DNA from: Neonectria sp. B-13
Taxonomy: Eukaryota > Ascomycota > Sordariomycetes > Hypocreales > Nectriaceae
Reading direction: 5' to 3'
DNA length: 64,000 nt
NCBI GenBank assembly: GCA_002682825.1
Contig: NOKP01000026.1
Coordinates: 1-64,000 of the forward strand
Shown here: piece after piece, positions 23,837 through 34,868 of the stretch
Layout: each line of letters opens with the position of its first letter
How positions within the stretch are numbered: the stretch's first letter is position 1
The notes under the pieces: model-generated
The model's input: only the letters and a program-made list of their open reading frames with translations
Databases searched by the model: none
What the model was told of the DNA's origin: nothing
Position numbers and translations under genes: made by a program

Positions 23837-24610
23837 TGACTTGTACAACCTTGCGGATGGTTGTGTGTGGGCGATTTGCCCCTGCTTGTTTGTGTGAACG
23901 GGACTGTTCGGGGCGTACTCGGGAAATACCAAATTCGGCTCTTTCATTCAAAGACTGCCAGAAACGGCCGATTGGATTGCAGAAGACCACGATAATGAAT
24001 CAGTTGGGAGGCCTTAAGACGCCTAGATAATTACGAGGTGGGAGACATAGGTGATGGGATGCCACGGCATTGCCAGACCGAGAGAATGATGATACCCCCT
24101 GTAACTACGTCTCACTCTTCTAGGAGATGCTACAATAAACTGTTGTGACCATTACTTTTGCTCATGACCAAGTCTCAGTCATGCGCACCCGAGAGAAGGC
24201 CAAGTTCTGTGAAGAGGACTGAAAAGAAGTGTCGAGGGTTTGTAACGCAAGCCCGGATGGTTCCCTCGTCCTTGACGGAGGACTTACTGGACTTGGACTC
24301 TCCCGAACCCGTTGCACGAAGACTTCGTCATGTTCAAGAGACAAACATCTTAGCGAACCACTCGGCCCTTTGGACGGCGTGTCGTGATACGTTTCTTGCT
24401 ACTTTTCCCGCCCAGCAGGCTAATTGTCCGACTTAATGAATCGTGAATTACAACGTTGTAATGAGACGACTATGCATCCGTGTCTTTGCCCAACTATAAA
24501 TACGGCACTTTGTTCTTTAGCCGGAATCGCCTTTCTCCCTGCCAGAATATCCACAGATAACCAAGCAAGTTTACAAAGATACAATCCTCATTGAACACTC
24601 GTCAGGCAGA
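23837..24610. other. intergenic region
   Basis: 774 bases. One 92-codon frame (24158-24436) has no motif and lies directly upstream of a TATA box for the next gene, so it is not called. Nothing else seen. Confidence 0.5.
24495..24502 (+). promoter_or_regulatory. TATA box before the unknown 246-aa gene
   Basis: TATAAATA 109 bases before the ATG at 24611; the intervening leader has no upstream ATG. This supports the chosen start. Confidence 0.55.
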
Positions 24611-25521
24611 ATGGCGTCAACTACTCGAGAAGAACTCTATCCCCATGAGAAGCCCACTTTGAGTCTTGTTGGGGACTCGTTCTTCTACAGCGGGTCTGAC
24701 ATGAGCTGTGGGTATGTATTTTGAGAAAGACTCAAAGTTGTGTCGTAATAACGGAAAAGCTGACTTACATCTCTTAGTCGTGTCCAAGACACCATCGGAC
24801 TCCCGCATGAACATGAGTACAACCACCACACCGGCCCTGAAGGTACCGTTTACGTCGTACTCGGGCCGCGAAACCACTTCTTCCGATGTACTCGCCCCAA
24901 CGGGGGAGACGTTGCTGCTATCAGTAAGTTATATACTAATAGGCCTTGAGTCCGTATACAATAATACTCGGTTCATGCCCATCCATCCTGCCTCGTGTTT
25001 AAGACCAGGGACTGACATACACTTCAGACGATAGTGATGTCGAAGACTTTGAGGACATGGTCATCTTTCTCGACGAGCACGACGTCGAGCGCCCGGCGTT
25101 TTTCTCCATGGGTGTCGACGGCAGCTTCTACATCCGGGCCGAGAACGGGGCCGAAAAGTGGGACCTCCCACGGGACATCCGGGAGCGGCTCTTCGGCAGG
25201 GCGGCAACGGGCTCGCAGGTGCAGAGCATCTGGCTGGGCTGCAAGGACGCCTTCGTGGCGCAGCGCGCCGACGGGACCAAGGTCGTCGACCTGCGCGGGC
25301 AGTACCCGGGCCTGGAGCGGGTGCTGGACCGTGGGCGGGAGAGCCAGAACGCCGAGAGCGGCAATATTGTCGCGCTGGCCATGAACCTGTACGACGGCGT
25401 ACGCTTTGCCGTCTTGTGGGAGGACGGCCATGCTACGTGCGAGGCCGGGATGATGGAGATGGCCAGTGGCAAGGCTTTTGAGCGGTGGTGCTCTGCGAAT
25501 TGGTTTACACTGAGTACGTGA
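24611..25521 (+). CDS. hypothetical protein, three exons, family not recognised
   Basis: Exons 24611-24711, 24778-24923 and 25028-25521 give 246 aa. Introns of 66 and 104 nt have GTATGT and GTAAGT donors and TTAG and TTCAG acceptors; both restore one continuous frame, which is the main evidence that the gene is real. The protein starts MASTTREELYPHEKP, has a conserved-looking middle (HTGPEGTVYVVLGPRNHFFR) and an acidic stretch (NDSDVEDFEDMVIFLDEHD), then beta-rich sequence with several WDL/WLG/VLWEDG strands. No signal peptide, membrane segment or catalytic motif is evident. The alternation of short hydrophobic strands suggests a beta-sandwich or propeller-like fold, but that is a guess. Exon 3 is noticeably GC-richer than exons 1 and 2. 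Confidence 0.7.
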
Positions 25522-26207
25522 TAGTTGGGGGTGTACTTAACAGGTACTTGGTGGTGAATACCGACTGTTCTTTTGCATACTTGAGTATCCGCTTGAAACG
25601 TGACGTAAATGAAGACATACATGATTGAGTGGTGCATCGCATTCTTGAATTTCCAGAGTTTGCCATTTGCACTGATTGCACACCTTGTCCCATATGCAAA
25701 GGTGCAAATGAGGAACCCAAAAATTCAGAAATTATCATTCTTAGAGTCACGATTTTTAATTGAATGCGTCTATGCCTAACGAAATCAGCCCGTTAAGCCC
25801 GAGTAACTAGATCTGTGAAGACCCGTTGAATGTATCGTTGGCGTTTATTCGAACAAATTTCACGATTTAGTATTGGGCACTTTATACATCAGAACTTCGT
25901 GTGTGGAAGCTGAAAAGCAAGACTTTTCTGGTGACTTTCTTACTTGGGGATGGGTACGCGGTTTAATACAATGGTTAGGTATGCATGGAAAATGGATAAT
26001 GCGGTCTGGGAGTCTGCCTCGTTGGTAGTTAACAGCTCTGCCAGGCTGATCAGGCTGTGGAACCCCTCCCTCGTCAACTCCCGAGCCTGATCGGATTCTT
26101 CAAACTCCCAACATCCAGATCACATTAATCCGAGTTGGCGAGCGCGTCGATGAGCCACGAACGTGACCCGCTCAAACTCCAGCACTGCCTAGCTATTCAC
26201 TCCGATC
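25522..26207. other. intergenic region, AT-rich
   Basis: 686 bases, AT-richer than the flanks (notably 25600-25960), upstream of the STAND gene. No protein, RNA or repeat recognised. Confidence 0.5.
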
Positions 26208-28679
26208 ATGGCCGAGGCGGTCGGGCTGACGGCGAGCATCATCGCCATCGTTGAGCTCTCCGCCAAGGTCACCAAGCTATGTCTTGACTATTCTATCGCT
26301 GTACACAGCGCGAGAGAAACCATCAATCGCCTCCAAAGCCAGGTCAAAGGCCTGAGCACCACGCTTCAAGAGGTCAAGCGTGTTATCGAGAGCCCCAATG
26401 GCCAATCGCTTACGGCATCGCAAACGCTGCTTGACTCGCTTGATGGCTGTGCCTCGGAACTCGATCGACTCCGGGAAAGGCTGGATAATGGCACAGCTAA
26501 AAAGGCGATGAGTCGATTGGAGATTCGCACTCTGAAGTGGCCGTTCGATATGCAAGAGGTTGCCGATATCGTCTCCAGACTGGAGAGGTACGAGCGGACA
26601 ATACACCTAGGGCTGCAGGTCGACCAGACGTAAGCCTTCAACTCAGGCCGAGACCTCTTTGGTTTAGATTCATCTCTAACAGCTCTCCTTCTGTAGCACG
26701 ATTCTCCTCGACATCAGGCAGCAGATGGAAAACGTCTCTCTCCAACCCGGGGACAATTCCGGACCGAACCCCAAGCCCTGCTCCAGCGTTCCGTTTGGGC
26801 GGGACACACATTTCGTTGATCGACCGGATATCATGAGATGGATCAAGGAGCAATACGCAGGCCCCAGCACCCGCATGGCCCTCGTGGGAATGGGCGGATT
26901 TGGGTAAGACTGTGCCCCAAACTCGAAAGGCATTCCCATGCCTACCGCCTGACCATGACCGTGCTGACAGCATAAAGCAAATCACAGGTCGCCATTCAAT
27001 TTGCCCATCAAATACACTCTGAATCACCAGGAACTAGTGTCTTCTGGGTGCATGCTAGTTCTACGCCTAGGTTCGAGGAGGCATATCGGTCTATCGCGAA
27101 CAGGCTGCAGCTTCCAGGCCGAAACGATCCGCCAGTCAATGAACTTGCTTTGGTCCGTGACTGGCTCCAGAGAGACGAAGTTGACCCGTGGCTGATGATC
27201 CTTGATAATGCCGACGATGTCAACTTGTTCTACCCGAGGTTTAGTGCTGCGGAAGCCGGTACATCGCCAAACTTGGACACTCACAAAATAAGTGAGCAAC
27301 AACTGCTGGCGTCTTTCCTACCAAAAGGGGGCAATGGCACCATTCTCATCACATCGCGCAGCCTAGATGTCGCCGAGAAAATGACGGGCACACACGAGGC
27401 TATCTACAACGTTTCCACCATGGGAAAGGCCCAATCTCTGCAACTATTCCAAAACAAGGTCAAAGATGGGTTCAATGAGGACACTGCAGCCGATCTCCTT
27501 CTAGCCCTCAACCACATCCCAATTGCCATTACACAAGCAGCTGCATACATCAACCGCCGCAGACCTCGCGTGACAGTGGAGTCATATCTCGCCGATTTTG
27601 GGAACAGCGAGAAGAAGAGAGGAAGTCTCCTGAATAGCGATGCAGGGGACCTCCGACGGGATGAAAGCGTCTCAAATTCCGTCGTCGTAACTTGGCAGGT
27701 GACTTTCGAACAGATACGCCGCGAAAAGCCAACTGCGGCTGATCTTCTTTCTTTCATGAGCCTTTTCCAACCGCAAGGCATCCCCGAATTCATGGCTCGC
27801 AAATATCTTCGCATTTCGAAGCAAAATGGGAAATCGGGAGACGAGGATGAACCCGATGATGAACAATTCGACGCCGACTTGGATGTCCTCCGTGGCTACT
27901 CGCTTATATCCGTGACAGCAGCGAGCGATACTTTTGAGATGCATCCCTTGGTACAATTCTGTACCCAGTCATGGCTATCTTCAGTCGGCGACATCGAACT
28001 ATGGAAAAGCGCATACTTACACGCAATGGCCAGTTCCTTTCCATTGGGACGTTTGGAAGACTTGTCTGCTTGCCAGCTACTACTTCCTCACATTGAATCA
28101 ATAGTGAAGGGCAAGCCACCAGAAAAGGACCTAATGCCATGGTCATATTTGGTAACGAATTGTTCCCGTTACATGATCTTGATGGGATTATATATAACCT
28201 CAGAGAACCTGTGCAGAATGGCCTTAGAGGTGGGAGCAAGCACTCTAGGACCTGAGCATAAGCAAACCTTAGGAACCATGTCTGTACTCTCTGGGGCGGT
28301 CTTGGGTCAAGGGCGAACGGAAGAGGCAAGGAAACTGAGTTCTTCAGTCATGGAAATATACCAGAGGACACTGGGCAACGACCATCCTACCACTCTGGTT
28401 AGCATGGTTATTGCAGTAGTATCACTTAGGTGTGAAAGGAAGTGGGAGGAAGCGGAAGCGCTTTGTTTGCAGATTTTGGACAGGGGCTCTAAAGTCCTTG
28501 CAGAAGATCATCCTCTTACTCTAAGAGTAAAGCAGATACTATCTGATACTCGGGGCGAACAATTGAGGTGGAATGGGTTAGAAGAGCTTTTACGGCCAAC
28601 GTTCGAAAGCGCTACTAGATCAGAGAAAGCGCTACGAGATCTGGAAGAGCTGCTTAAGACTAGACCCTCAGACATGTAA
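26208..28679 (+). CDS. STAND/NLR-like protein: fungal N-terminal domain, NB-ARC NTPase, short TPR array
   Basis: Exons 26208-26629, 26697-26903 and 26978-28679 give 776 aa. Residues 1-140 (MAEAVGLTASIIAIVELSAK..) match the helical N-terminal domain common in fungal STAND proteins. The P-loop GMGGFGKSQ (about 205-213) is split by intron 2 exactly between its GFG and K. Walker B is WLMILDNADD (281-290), and a sensor-type LITSRS lies at about 333-338. The C-terminus has about three TPRs of 42-aa spacing, each led by an EH/DHPxTL-type motif (GPEHKQTL, GNDHPTTL, AEDHPLTL). Such ATPases act as ligand-triggered switches in non-self recognition and heterokaryon incompatibility; the trigger and output of this one are unknown. 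The TPR array is short compared with many relatives. Intron 2 uses an unusual AAAG acceptor; no other choice restores the P-loop. Confidence 0.88.
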
Positions 28680-29623
28680 CTCTGGACCGTTCAACCTTAG
28701 CTTAGGCACTGGCATCTCAGATATGTGTTTTGTGTAACGACCTAGCGTGGATATTCTTTGATTGATGCGGTAATGGAATTTCACGCAGGGCGATTTCTGG
28801 ATTGAAACAGTAGCTTTGCCCCTTTCCTTTTGCTATTTAGATATAGATGCGCAGTCTTGGGAAACCTGTGCCTCTCAAGCTGAGCTATGGCGGTGGCGAG
28901 CGAGTTGAGTGCTCTGGGTCATAGACGGTCGAGTGAGGTCTTGGGAAGGATGCTTTACAGCAAGACTTAGGAATAGTTGGAAATAAAGAAGGTAGTTCAT
29001 AACCTCAGTGGAGCAGGTTAGGCATGTCACTTGAGAAATTGAGTGTGTACAAGGGCCCAACGATCTGGTAAGAATGCCGCAGCAACCAGTGAGCATTGTT
29101 AATACTATATTGATTCACCAAAGTACAGGGCACCGGGACGACGAAACTCCAACCTGGACTGAGCTATAACAGAAAAACTCCCTGCTAGTACTTATGAGAA
29201 ATCGGCAACAAGAATGGTGTTATTTATGAGGTTAGAGGACTGGATCTATCAAGGTGGTCCCATCTAACAACCATCATCCTTTATCTTTTTAGTGACGTCG
29301 TTTAGACCCAACCTGGCTATTGATTACCGGGCTCCCATGGTCCTCGAGTGGGTTCGCTAGTAATGAAGTAGTGAGGTTCATGTAGGAAGCAAGCAGGAAA
29401 CGGAGGTAATCACGGAGCCACGGAGATAATTATGGGGAAGAGTCAAGTCCGGATAACTGCCCGGAGTTTAGAGGGAACCGGTTGAGCTGCAGGAACGATG
29501 AATACATATAAATGCCATGGGAATCGGATGATGTCAAAGGGGATATGTCTTTTGTATCGATATTTCCCCTCTCCAATTACTCGAAACAGCTTCTTAAATC
29601 TTTGTGGTTGCCGATATTCCAGA
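28680..29623. other. intergenic region before the short-chain dehydrogenase
   Basis: 944 bases. Short frames only, without motifs. A TATA box at 29507 lies downstream of an in-frame ATG at 29498, arguing that this ATG is not used. Confidence 0.5.
29507..29513 (+). promoter_or_regulatory. TATA box of the short-chain dehydrogenase gene
   Basis: TATAAAT 111 bases before the ATG at 29624. Because it sits after the in-frame ATG at 29498, it supports the shorter protein. Confidence 0.5.
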
Positions 29624-30448
29624 ATGGCTAAAGTGTGGTTCGTGACGGGCTCCTCGCGGGGCCTTGGCCTCGCTATAGTTGAGGCCATCCTCGCCTCCGG
29701 AGACTCAGTTGTCGCCACGGCTCGAAAGACAGATTCGCTCAAGCACCTCGTCGAAAATTACTCGTCTGATAGAGTGCTGGCCGTCCCGCTGGATGTTACA
29801 AACAACGACCAAGTTCTCGCTGCGGTGGACGCTGCCGTCAATGCATTTGGCCGTATCGACGTCGTGGTCAACAATGCGGGATGTGCAGATATTGGTTCAA
29901 TTGAGGACATCAGCTTGGACTCATTCCGTGCCCAAGTCGAGACACTCTTCTTTGGAGTCGTGTACGTTACCAGGGCCGTCTTGCCTGTGATGCGCCAGCA
30001 GGGCTCCGGACATATCATCCAAGTGTCCTCAATCGGCGGCCGAGTTGCAACGCCAGGACTTGCAGCATACCAGAGCGCCAAATGGGCCGTTGGCGGCTTC
30101 TCGACGTCTCTCTCGCAGGAGGTTGCGCCATTCGGCATCAAAGTCACGGTTCTTGAGCCGGGCGGCATGCATACGGACATGGGAGCGTCCCTGGTGCAGG
30201 CCGTCCCCATGAGCGAGGGCTACGAGCAGACAGTAGGCGCGTTAGTGAAGGCGATGGAACAGTCGGTGAAATCCTGGTCCTCTACCGCCGGGGTTGCGAA
30301 CATTATCCTGGACATCTCGAAGGTTGCCGAGCCGCCGCTGCGCCTTCTTGTTGGCGCGGATACGGTCGAAGCCGCAAAGATGGCGAGCGATGTACTGGCT
30401 GCGTCGGACGAGAAATGGCGAGATGTGACTATGTCGGCTAGTAGTTGA
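29624..30448 (+). CDS. short-chain dehydrogenase/reductase (SDR)
   Basis: Classical NAD(P)H-dependent SDR of 274 aa, no intron. Cofactor motif TGSSRGLG at 8-15 (TGxxxGxG type), with an Arg in ATARK after the second strand that suggests NADP(H). NNAG is at 83-86, the catalytic Ser is in VSSIGG (about 135-136) and YQSAK gives Tyr149 and Lys153. The substrate is not predictable; close fungal relatives are annotated generically as oxidoreductases or retinol-dehydrogenase-like. Start chosen at 29624 because the protein begins at the Rossmann strand (MAKVWFVTG) and because of the TATA position; the 42 codons back to 29498 look untranslated. It follows the STAND gene on the same strand but nothing shows a functional link. 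Confidence 0.92.
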   Translation: MAKVWFVTGSSRGLGLAIVEAILASGDSVVATARKTDSLKHLVENYSSDRVLAVPLDVTNNDQVLAAVDAAVNAFGRIDVVVNNAGCADIGSIEDISLDSFRAQVETLFFGVVYVTRAVLPVMRQQGSGHIIQVSSIGGRVATPGLAAYQSAKWAVGGFSTSLSQEVAPFGIKVTVLEPGGMHTDMGASLVQAVPMSEGYEQTVGALVKAMEQSVKSWSSTAGVANIILDISKVAEPPLRLLVGADTVEAAKMASDVLAASDEKWRDVTMSASS

Positions 30449-30805
30449 GCTGGGTAGCCTAGACAGGGACAAGAAGAGGGCGGGTTTATCGCCGCGCTGT
30501 TTTCAGACGAACGGGTGTAAAGAACAGAAGCGATACAAACAAATGAACATATATATTCAAACCATTCGTCTATGGATATGACCCCCGTGCGGAATACCCC
30601 TGGGATGTGTTTATGGTACAATGAAGAGCCTGTCTTCAATCTAAGAATCAGATATCCAAAGCGCTCAGCGCATGAGGCACCCAACCTTGGTTTCTAGTTG
30701 CAGCCCTCTTGATCCATGTGAAGCTGGACTAGGCTTGACAAGCCTACTTTCTCGGCTTGAGCGGACGATGATTTCCGAGCAATGTCTACTTCCGGAGACT
30801 CGGAT

Positions 30806-31201
30806 TTAGAAGGAAGAACCCGACCTAGATGAAGCCCAGGAGCTAAAAGAAGACTGGTTACAAAGAAAGCTACCCCTCAGTCTTGTCGCCCGTAGTCTCC
30901 AATCAGTCTCGCCTCGGATACTTTCATCTGGGTACTTGCCAATGAGAGACTGCATAATAGAGGTCACCCATTTGGCTAATCTTCTCCTGTCCCGGTCGAT
31001 GCTCTCTTGGTAAGACTGATCTTATCCCAATCAAGTTCTCTCTAGGTCGCTGCCCCAATCGCGAGGCGGGTTGATGTCATTTGTTGCAACGCCGTGAGGG
31101 GTCAGCATTGTCACGAGACAGCCGTCGAGAATCCGCGAAGGATAAATATTAGGCACGTCCCATGACCAAAGAGGGGAAACCAGACGAAAACGCCCAAAGC
31201 T
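30806..31201 (-). pseudogene. possible decayed reading frame with two in-frame stops
   Basis: One minus-strand frame of 132 codons is open except for TGA at 31033-31031 and TAA at 31024-31022. Both sides look protein-like: upstream SRILDGCLVTMLTPHG and VATNDINPPRDWG, downstream QESIDRDRRRLAKWV and IGKYPDESIRGETDW. A TGG>TGA and a CAA>TAA change would explain both stops; both are the C:G to T:A type made by repeat-induced point mutation. I do not recognise the family. A spliced or chance frame is also possible, so this is tentative. Confidence 0.25.
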
Positions 31202-31368
31202 TCAACCTACGGAACAAGAAATATATTACCGGGTCAAAATATCCCAAAGAATACGATACAGTAGTAAGGATGCCATCTGCTGCCGAAAAAGCAAAGGCGA
31301 AGTTCGACGCTGTTATCAACAACCCTGAGCGACACGATTGCTCTGGTAGGGCTGCCTGGAGGAACTAA
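31162..31368 (+). CDS. possible small ORF, 68 aa, unrecognised
   Basis: Lysine- and asparagine-rich frame (NLRNKKYITGSKYPKEYDT, then AAEKAKAKFDAVINN) with ordinary-looking codon choice. It overlaps the minus-strand decayed frame at one end, so at most one is likely to be real. No motif, neighbour or splice extension supports it; it may be a remnant. Confidence 0.2.
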   Translation: MTKEGKPDENAQSFNLRNKKYITGSKYPKEYDTVVRMPSAAEKAKAKFDAVINNPERHDCSGRAAWRN

Positions 31369-32265
31369 TTTGTGTGGATTTTCTGACATTTATTTTTAAG
31401 CCCAAAAAAATCGCGTCCTTTCTACACGATATCCGTCGGGTGGGAGCGAGTTCACCAACTGCGTCGTCCGTCGGCCGAGCCAAAGCAGTGCGAGCTCAAA
31501 TGGGTCCAATGATGGCCGCTTCAAGACTATGATGAAGGACCTCTTAAAGTTACCCGCTTATTGATAAGGGAAATATTAGTTTGGATTTACTGTTATTGAG
31601 CGAAAACAAATTGGTGGATCGGTTAATAATAGCTGTATTCTTTCTGGGACTGTTAGGTACCTAGGAGTTGGCAACACAGACTGGACGGCTGCCTGGATGA
31701 CTTATGGAAAGAAACTTTTACAACATGAGATTCGAGACTATTCGCAAATGATGTTATCTAAAGCTATCGTAATGATTGAACAGCGATGTTGTTGTAAAAA
31801 TAATCCTGATGGATCCCTTCGGGCCGGTCATCCACTGCCGCCACGGAGGTCCACGGCGCTGGCTTTTACCAATCGGTGCCCCACTCCGCAGATGCCCCAC
31901 ACTTCCGCCGGAGTTCGTGAAGAGCGGGAGACTCGACAAGAAGAAATTCCAGCACCAACATAATAGGACTGCCACTAATGGCTCAAGCCCCGTGAAATGA
32001 AACCCTGAATCTATCTCAGATGTGATCTGTACCGATATTCCAGCTACATCGTTTTGATGACGTCCATAACTCCGCCTCCATCTCCGCGTGGGAATGAATG
32101 TGTACACCGGCAGAGGAAGTTGGGATCTCGAGTATAGACTATAAGTTGATGAACTCGCCGTCCCTCTCCTAGAGATCATCACTGACCATCCGGCACCCAT
32201 CTCATCTCACATCACCCATTCATCCCAGATCCCAAAACAGCCTCCCATTCCACACCTCCCCAACC

Positions 32266-33189
32266 ATGGCATCCGTCAAAACCCTTTTCCAGCTCTCGTC
32301 CCAGCCCACCTGGTTCGAGAACATATCCATACGGTCCAACGGTATCATCCTAACAACACGTCTCGACGTGCCCGAGGTCTGGGCCATTGACCCAGTCTCA
32401 TCTACTGGCTCCTCCCTCCTCCGGCTACCCCTGGCCGCCGAGGACCCAACCAACGCCCTCACCGGCATCTGCGAAGTCCGCCCGGATGTCTTTGCCATCG
32501 GTGCAGGAGTCTACGACATGGCTGGAGGGACTGGGCCAAAGCCTGCTAGCTTCAGCGTCTGGCTCGCCGACTTGACGGGGACCGAGCCGCGTGTGTCTAA
32601 GATAGCGGACACACCTAAGATCGCCATGATCAACGGGATGGCGACGTGGGACGAACAAACTGCACTTGTGACTGACTGCCTCAACGGAAAGATCTACAAG
32701 CTCGATATCTCCTCTGGCGCATACTCCATCGCCCTCGAAGATGAATCCATGACCCTGCCTCCCAACGCCCCATTCCCTATCTGCATCAACGGCCTCAAGG
32801 TCCACCGCACGCCCACACAGGCCTACGTCTACTACACAACCACGACGCGCCAGTCCGTGTACCGCCTGCCCGTCACGTCGGCGCTGGAAGCCGCCGGTCC
32901 TGCGGAGACACTCGCGACAGGGTTATTGCCGGATGACATCGCCGTTGCGCAGGACGGGGCCGTATACGTGTGCACCAACACCATGAACACAGTAGTACGC
33001 ATCTCGCCAGGCGGGGGAGAGGCTGTGACGGTTGCAGGAGACGTGAAGGGGATGGAGGTTGCGGGATCGACAGCTTGCGTGTTAGGCGAAGGGGGAAAGG
33101 TGCTGTACGTCGCGACGGCGGGAGGCATCATGGCGCCGGTGGATGGAAAGTCTGAGCCGGCCAAGGTCGTCGAAGTCAGGCTAGAGTGA
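32266..33189 (+). CDS. SMP-30/gluconolactonase-like beta-propeller protein
   Basis: 307 aa, no intron. Repeated strands of the six-bladed propeller type are visible: ENISIRSNGIILTTRLDVPEVW, LTGICEVRPDVFAIGAG, MINGMATWDEQTALVTDCLNGKIY, ICINGLKVHRT, LPDDIAVAQDGAVYVCTN and GKVLYVATAGG. The INGM and INGLKV stretches, with the later LPDDIAV, occupy positions where lactonases hold metal ligands (Asn, Asp). Lactone hydrolysis is therefore possible but not shown. No signal peptide, so probably cytosolic. Many fungi carry such proteins in metabolic clusters, but the neighbours here (SDR upstream across a gap, FIP1 downstream) do not form one. Confidence 0.8.
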   Translation: MASVKTLFQLSSQPTWFENISIRSNGIILTTRLDVPEVWAIDPVSSTGSSLLRLPLAAEDPTNALTGICEVRPDVFAIGAGVYDMAGGTGPKPASFSVWLADLTGTEPRVSKIADTPKIAMINGMATWDEQTALVTDCLNGKIYKLDISSGAYSIALEDESMTLPPNAPFPICINGLKVHRTPTQAYVYYTTTTRQSVYRLPVTSALEAAGPAETLATGLLPDDIAVAQDGAVYVCTNTMNTVVRISPGGGEAVTVAGDVKGMEVAGSTACVLGEGGKVLYVATAGGIMAPVDGKSEPAKVVEVRLE

Positions 33190-33386
33190 GAAGGCAACTC
33201 GCCGGAGTAGATAATCTGTGAATACCAATGTCATTCATTGTCCACTTGATTTAGTTAGCCATAATTGCAGGCCGGTCTATCGTTTGATGCCCTTTCAGCA
33301 GATACCCCAACGCCAGGTTTTCCCAATCCATAAGTCGATAAAGCCCATCATCATCCCTGCAAAGCCATGGAAGCTTCGCTGTGTGC

Positions 33387-34538
33387 TCACCATCGCCCCC
33401 GTCGTCCTCGACCTCCACCAAAGCCGCCGCGGCCACCACCTCCCCCCGACATATTCTGGTCGTAGCCGCCGAATCCGCCCTGGTTCCCACCGAAGCCACC
33501 GCCAAAGTTGCCGCCCTGGTGACCGCCTTGTCCTCCACCGCCACCGCCACCGCCGTTCTGCATACCGGCAAACATGGCGTTCATCTGGCTGGGGTCCATC
33601 TGACTCGGATCCATACCCGAGGCCATCATCTGCTGCATCATGGCCTGCATCTCGGGGGTCATTCCTTCCATGCCGCCTCCCATGCCACCTGCCGCACCTC
33701 CTGCACCGCCGCCGCCTGGCATGCCGCCCATACCGCCCATCATCATCATGCTGTTGAAGTCCTCCATCATCTTCTTATTGTTATTAGCAAAGACGTCAGC
33801 ACCGAACTCGCCACGAACGGTCTCCTGCTTGGAGGCGTAGAGTGCCCATGTGAACTCGTCGAAGCCGTAGTTGAAGTAATCGCTGATGTCGGTGCCAGGT
33901 TTTCGCCACGGCTTGTCGTTTTCGGGCAGGTCTATACCGGTCACTATTAGTTACGCTCAAGCGCATTCAGCAGAGAGGTGCACTAACCCTCGTCGATGTT
34001 AACTTGAGTAATGGGTTTGCCTGAGCCGGCGTGTATCGGGTTGGCGTTGATGTCAATGGTTGACTTGGAGGCGGCGGCCGAGGTCTTGTCGGCGCTGGGT
34101 GCAGCGACATTCAAGGTACTCGATTGCCTCGACTCGTCTTCCTTCTTGACGGGCGCTGGCTTTACTGTGACATCGGTTGAAGCCGAACGTTGTGGGATAT
34201 TGCGGATATCGCTGTACTTGGTTTGACTATTGCAAACACAAAGGTTAGTGGTCCGTTGGTTCTGTCGCAAAGCGGCTTTGACGTACGGTGGTGGTGCTGG
34301 TTTGCTACCATCTTTGCGCTCGGTGATGATGTCGATATCCTAATTATATTAGCAATCGAACATCTTCTCTCGACAGCGACGCGCAACGCACTGAGTCATC
34401 ATCATCCTCATCCATGGCCGCGCCCTCATCTTCCTCCTCGCCTTCCTCCAGGTCCTCAAACTGGGGCTTCTTTTCCTCGGTGGGCTCGACCTTGGGCTCC
34501 TCAGGCACGTAAAGATCGTCGTCCTCGTCGATATCCAT
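33387..34538 (-). CDS. FIP1: Fip1, pre-mRNA polyadenylation factor
   Basis: Component of the cleavage and polyadenylation factor that tethers poly(A) polymerase. Minus-strand exons 34538-34392, 34339-34287, 34226-33988 and 33943-33387 give 331 aa. Introns are 52, 60 and 44 nt with CTAAT/CTAAC branches. The first 50 residues are strongly acidic (MDIDEDDDLYVPEE), as in other Fip1 proteins. The central Fip1 motif is at PENDKPWRKPGTD and ISDYFNYGFDEFTWALY. The C-terminus is Met/Gly-rich (MMMMGGMGGMPGG) and ends in a GGRG-type RGG tail. The order of acidic N-terminus, Fip1 motif and RGG tail matches the fungal family. Start at 34538 chosen over the in-frame ATG at 34592 because the conserved protein begins there. 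It is transcribed away from NUP49 with 330 bases between the ATGs. Confidence 0.93.
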
Positions 34539-34868
34539 GGCTGCGATGTTGAAAACTGTCGACCTGTTATGTGATCGAGTAAATGCGCACAATGCTGGTG
34601 TTGGAACTGGGGATCTGGATCGACGTCAAGCTCTCCAGAAGCTCCCAGGTGCGTGCAGCAGAAGCTCTTCGGCGCCGATGTTTCTCCGCGCAACCACCTC
34701 CGTTTCACCGGCACTTACCGAACTTCACCTGGTGTTCACCTTGGTCTCGCAGCTGGTCCAAGCGCAAACCTGGCACTCTCTGCCTTAGCTTCGAGCGCAC
34801 CTTCGCGAAAAGTCGACCTTCAAAGCCAAGTTGCAAACCCTCGCTCAAACTTTATCTAGGGCCTGGTC
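34539..34868. promoter_or_regulatory. shared bidirectional promoter, FIP1 / NUP49
   Basis: 330 bases between two divergent start codons. It must hold both core promoters and both 5' UTRs. No TATA box is obvious in either direction, consistent with housekeeping promoters. Confidence 0.55.

Larger units (their letters stand above)
30449..32265. other. 1.8-kb gap with decayed-looking sequence
   Basis: Contains the two weak features listed separately (30806-31201 minus and 31162-31368 plus). The part from 31380 to 31760 is AT-rich and featureless. The last 250 bases are CT/CA-rich promoter and leader of the SMP-30-like gene. Confidence 0.45.

Noticed and set aside
24158..24436. 92-codon frame
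   Set aside because: No motif, upstream of a promoter, no splice extension.
29498..29623. 42-residue N-terminal extension of the SDR
   Set aside because: A TATA box lies inside it, and the Rossmann fold starts at 29624.
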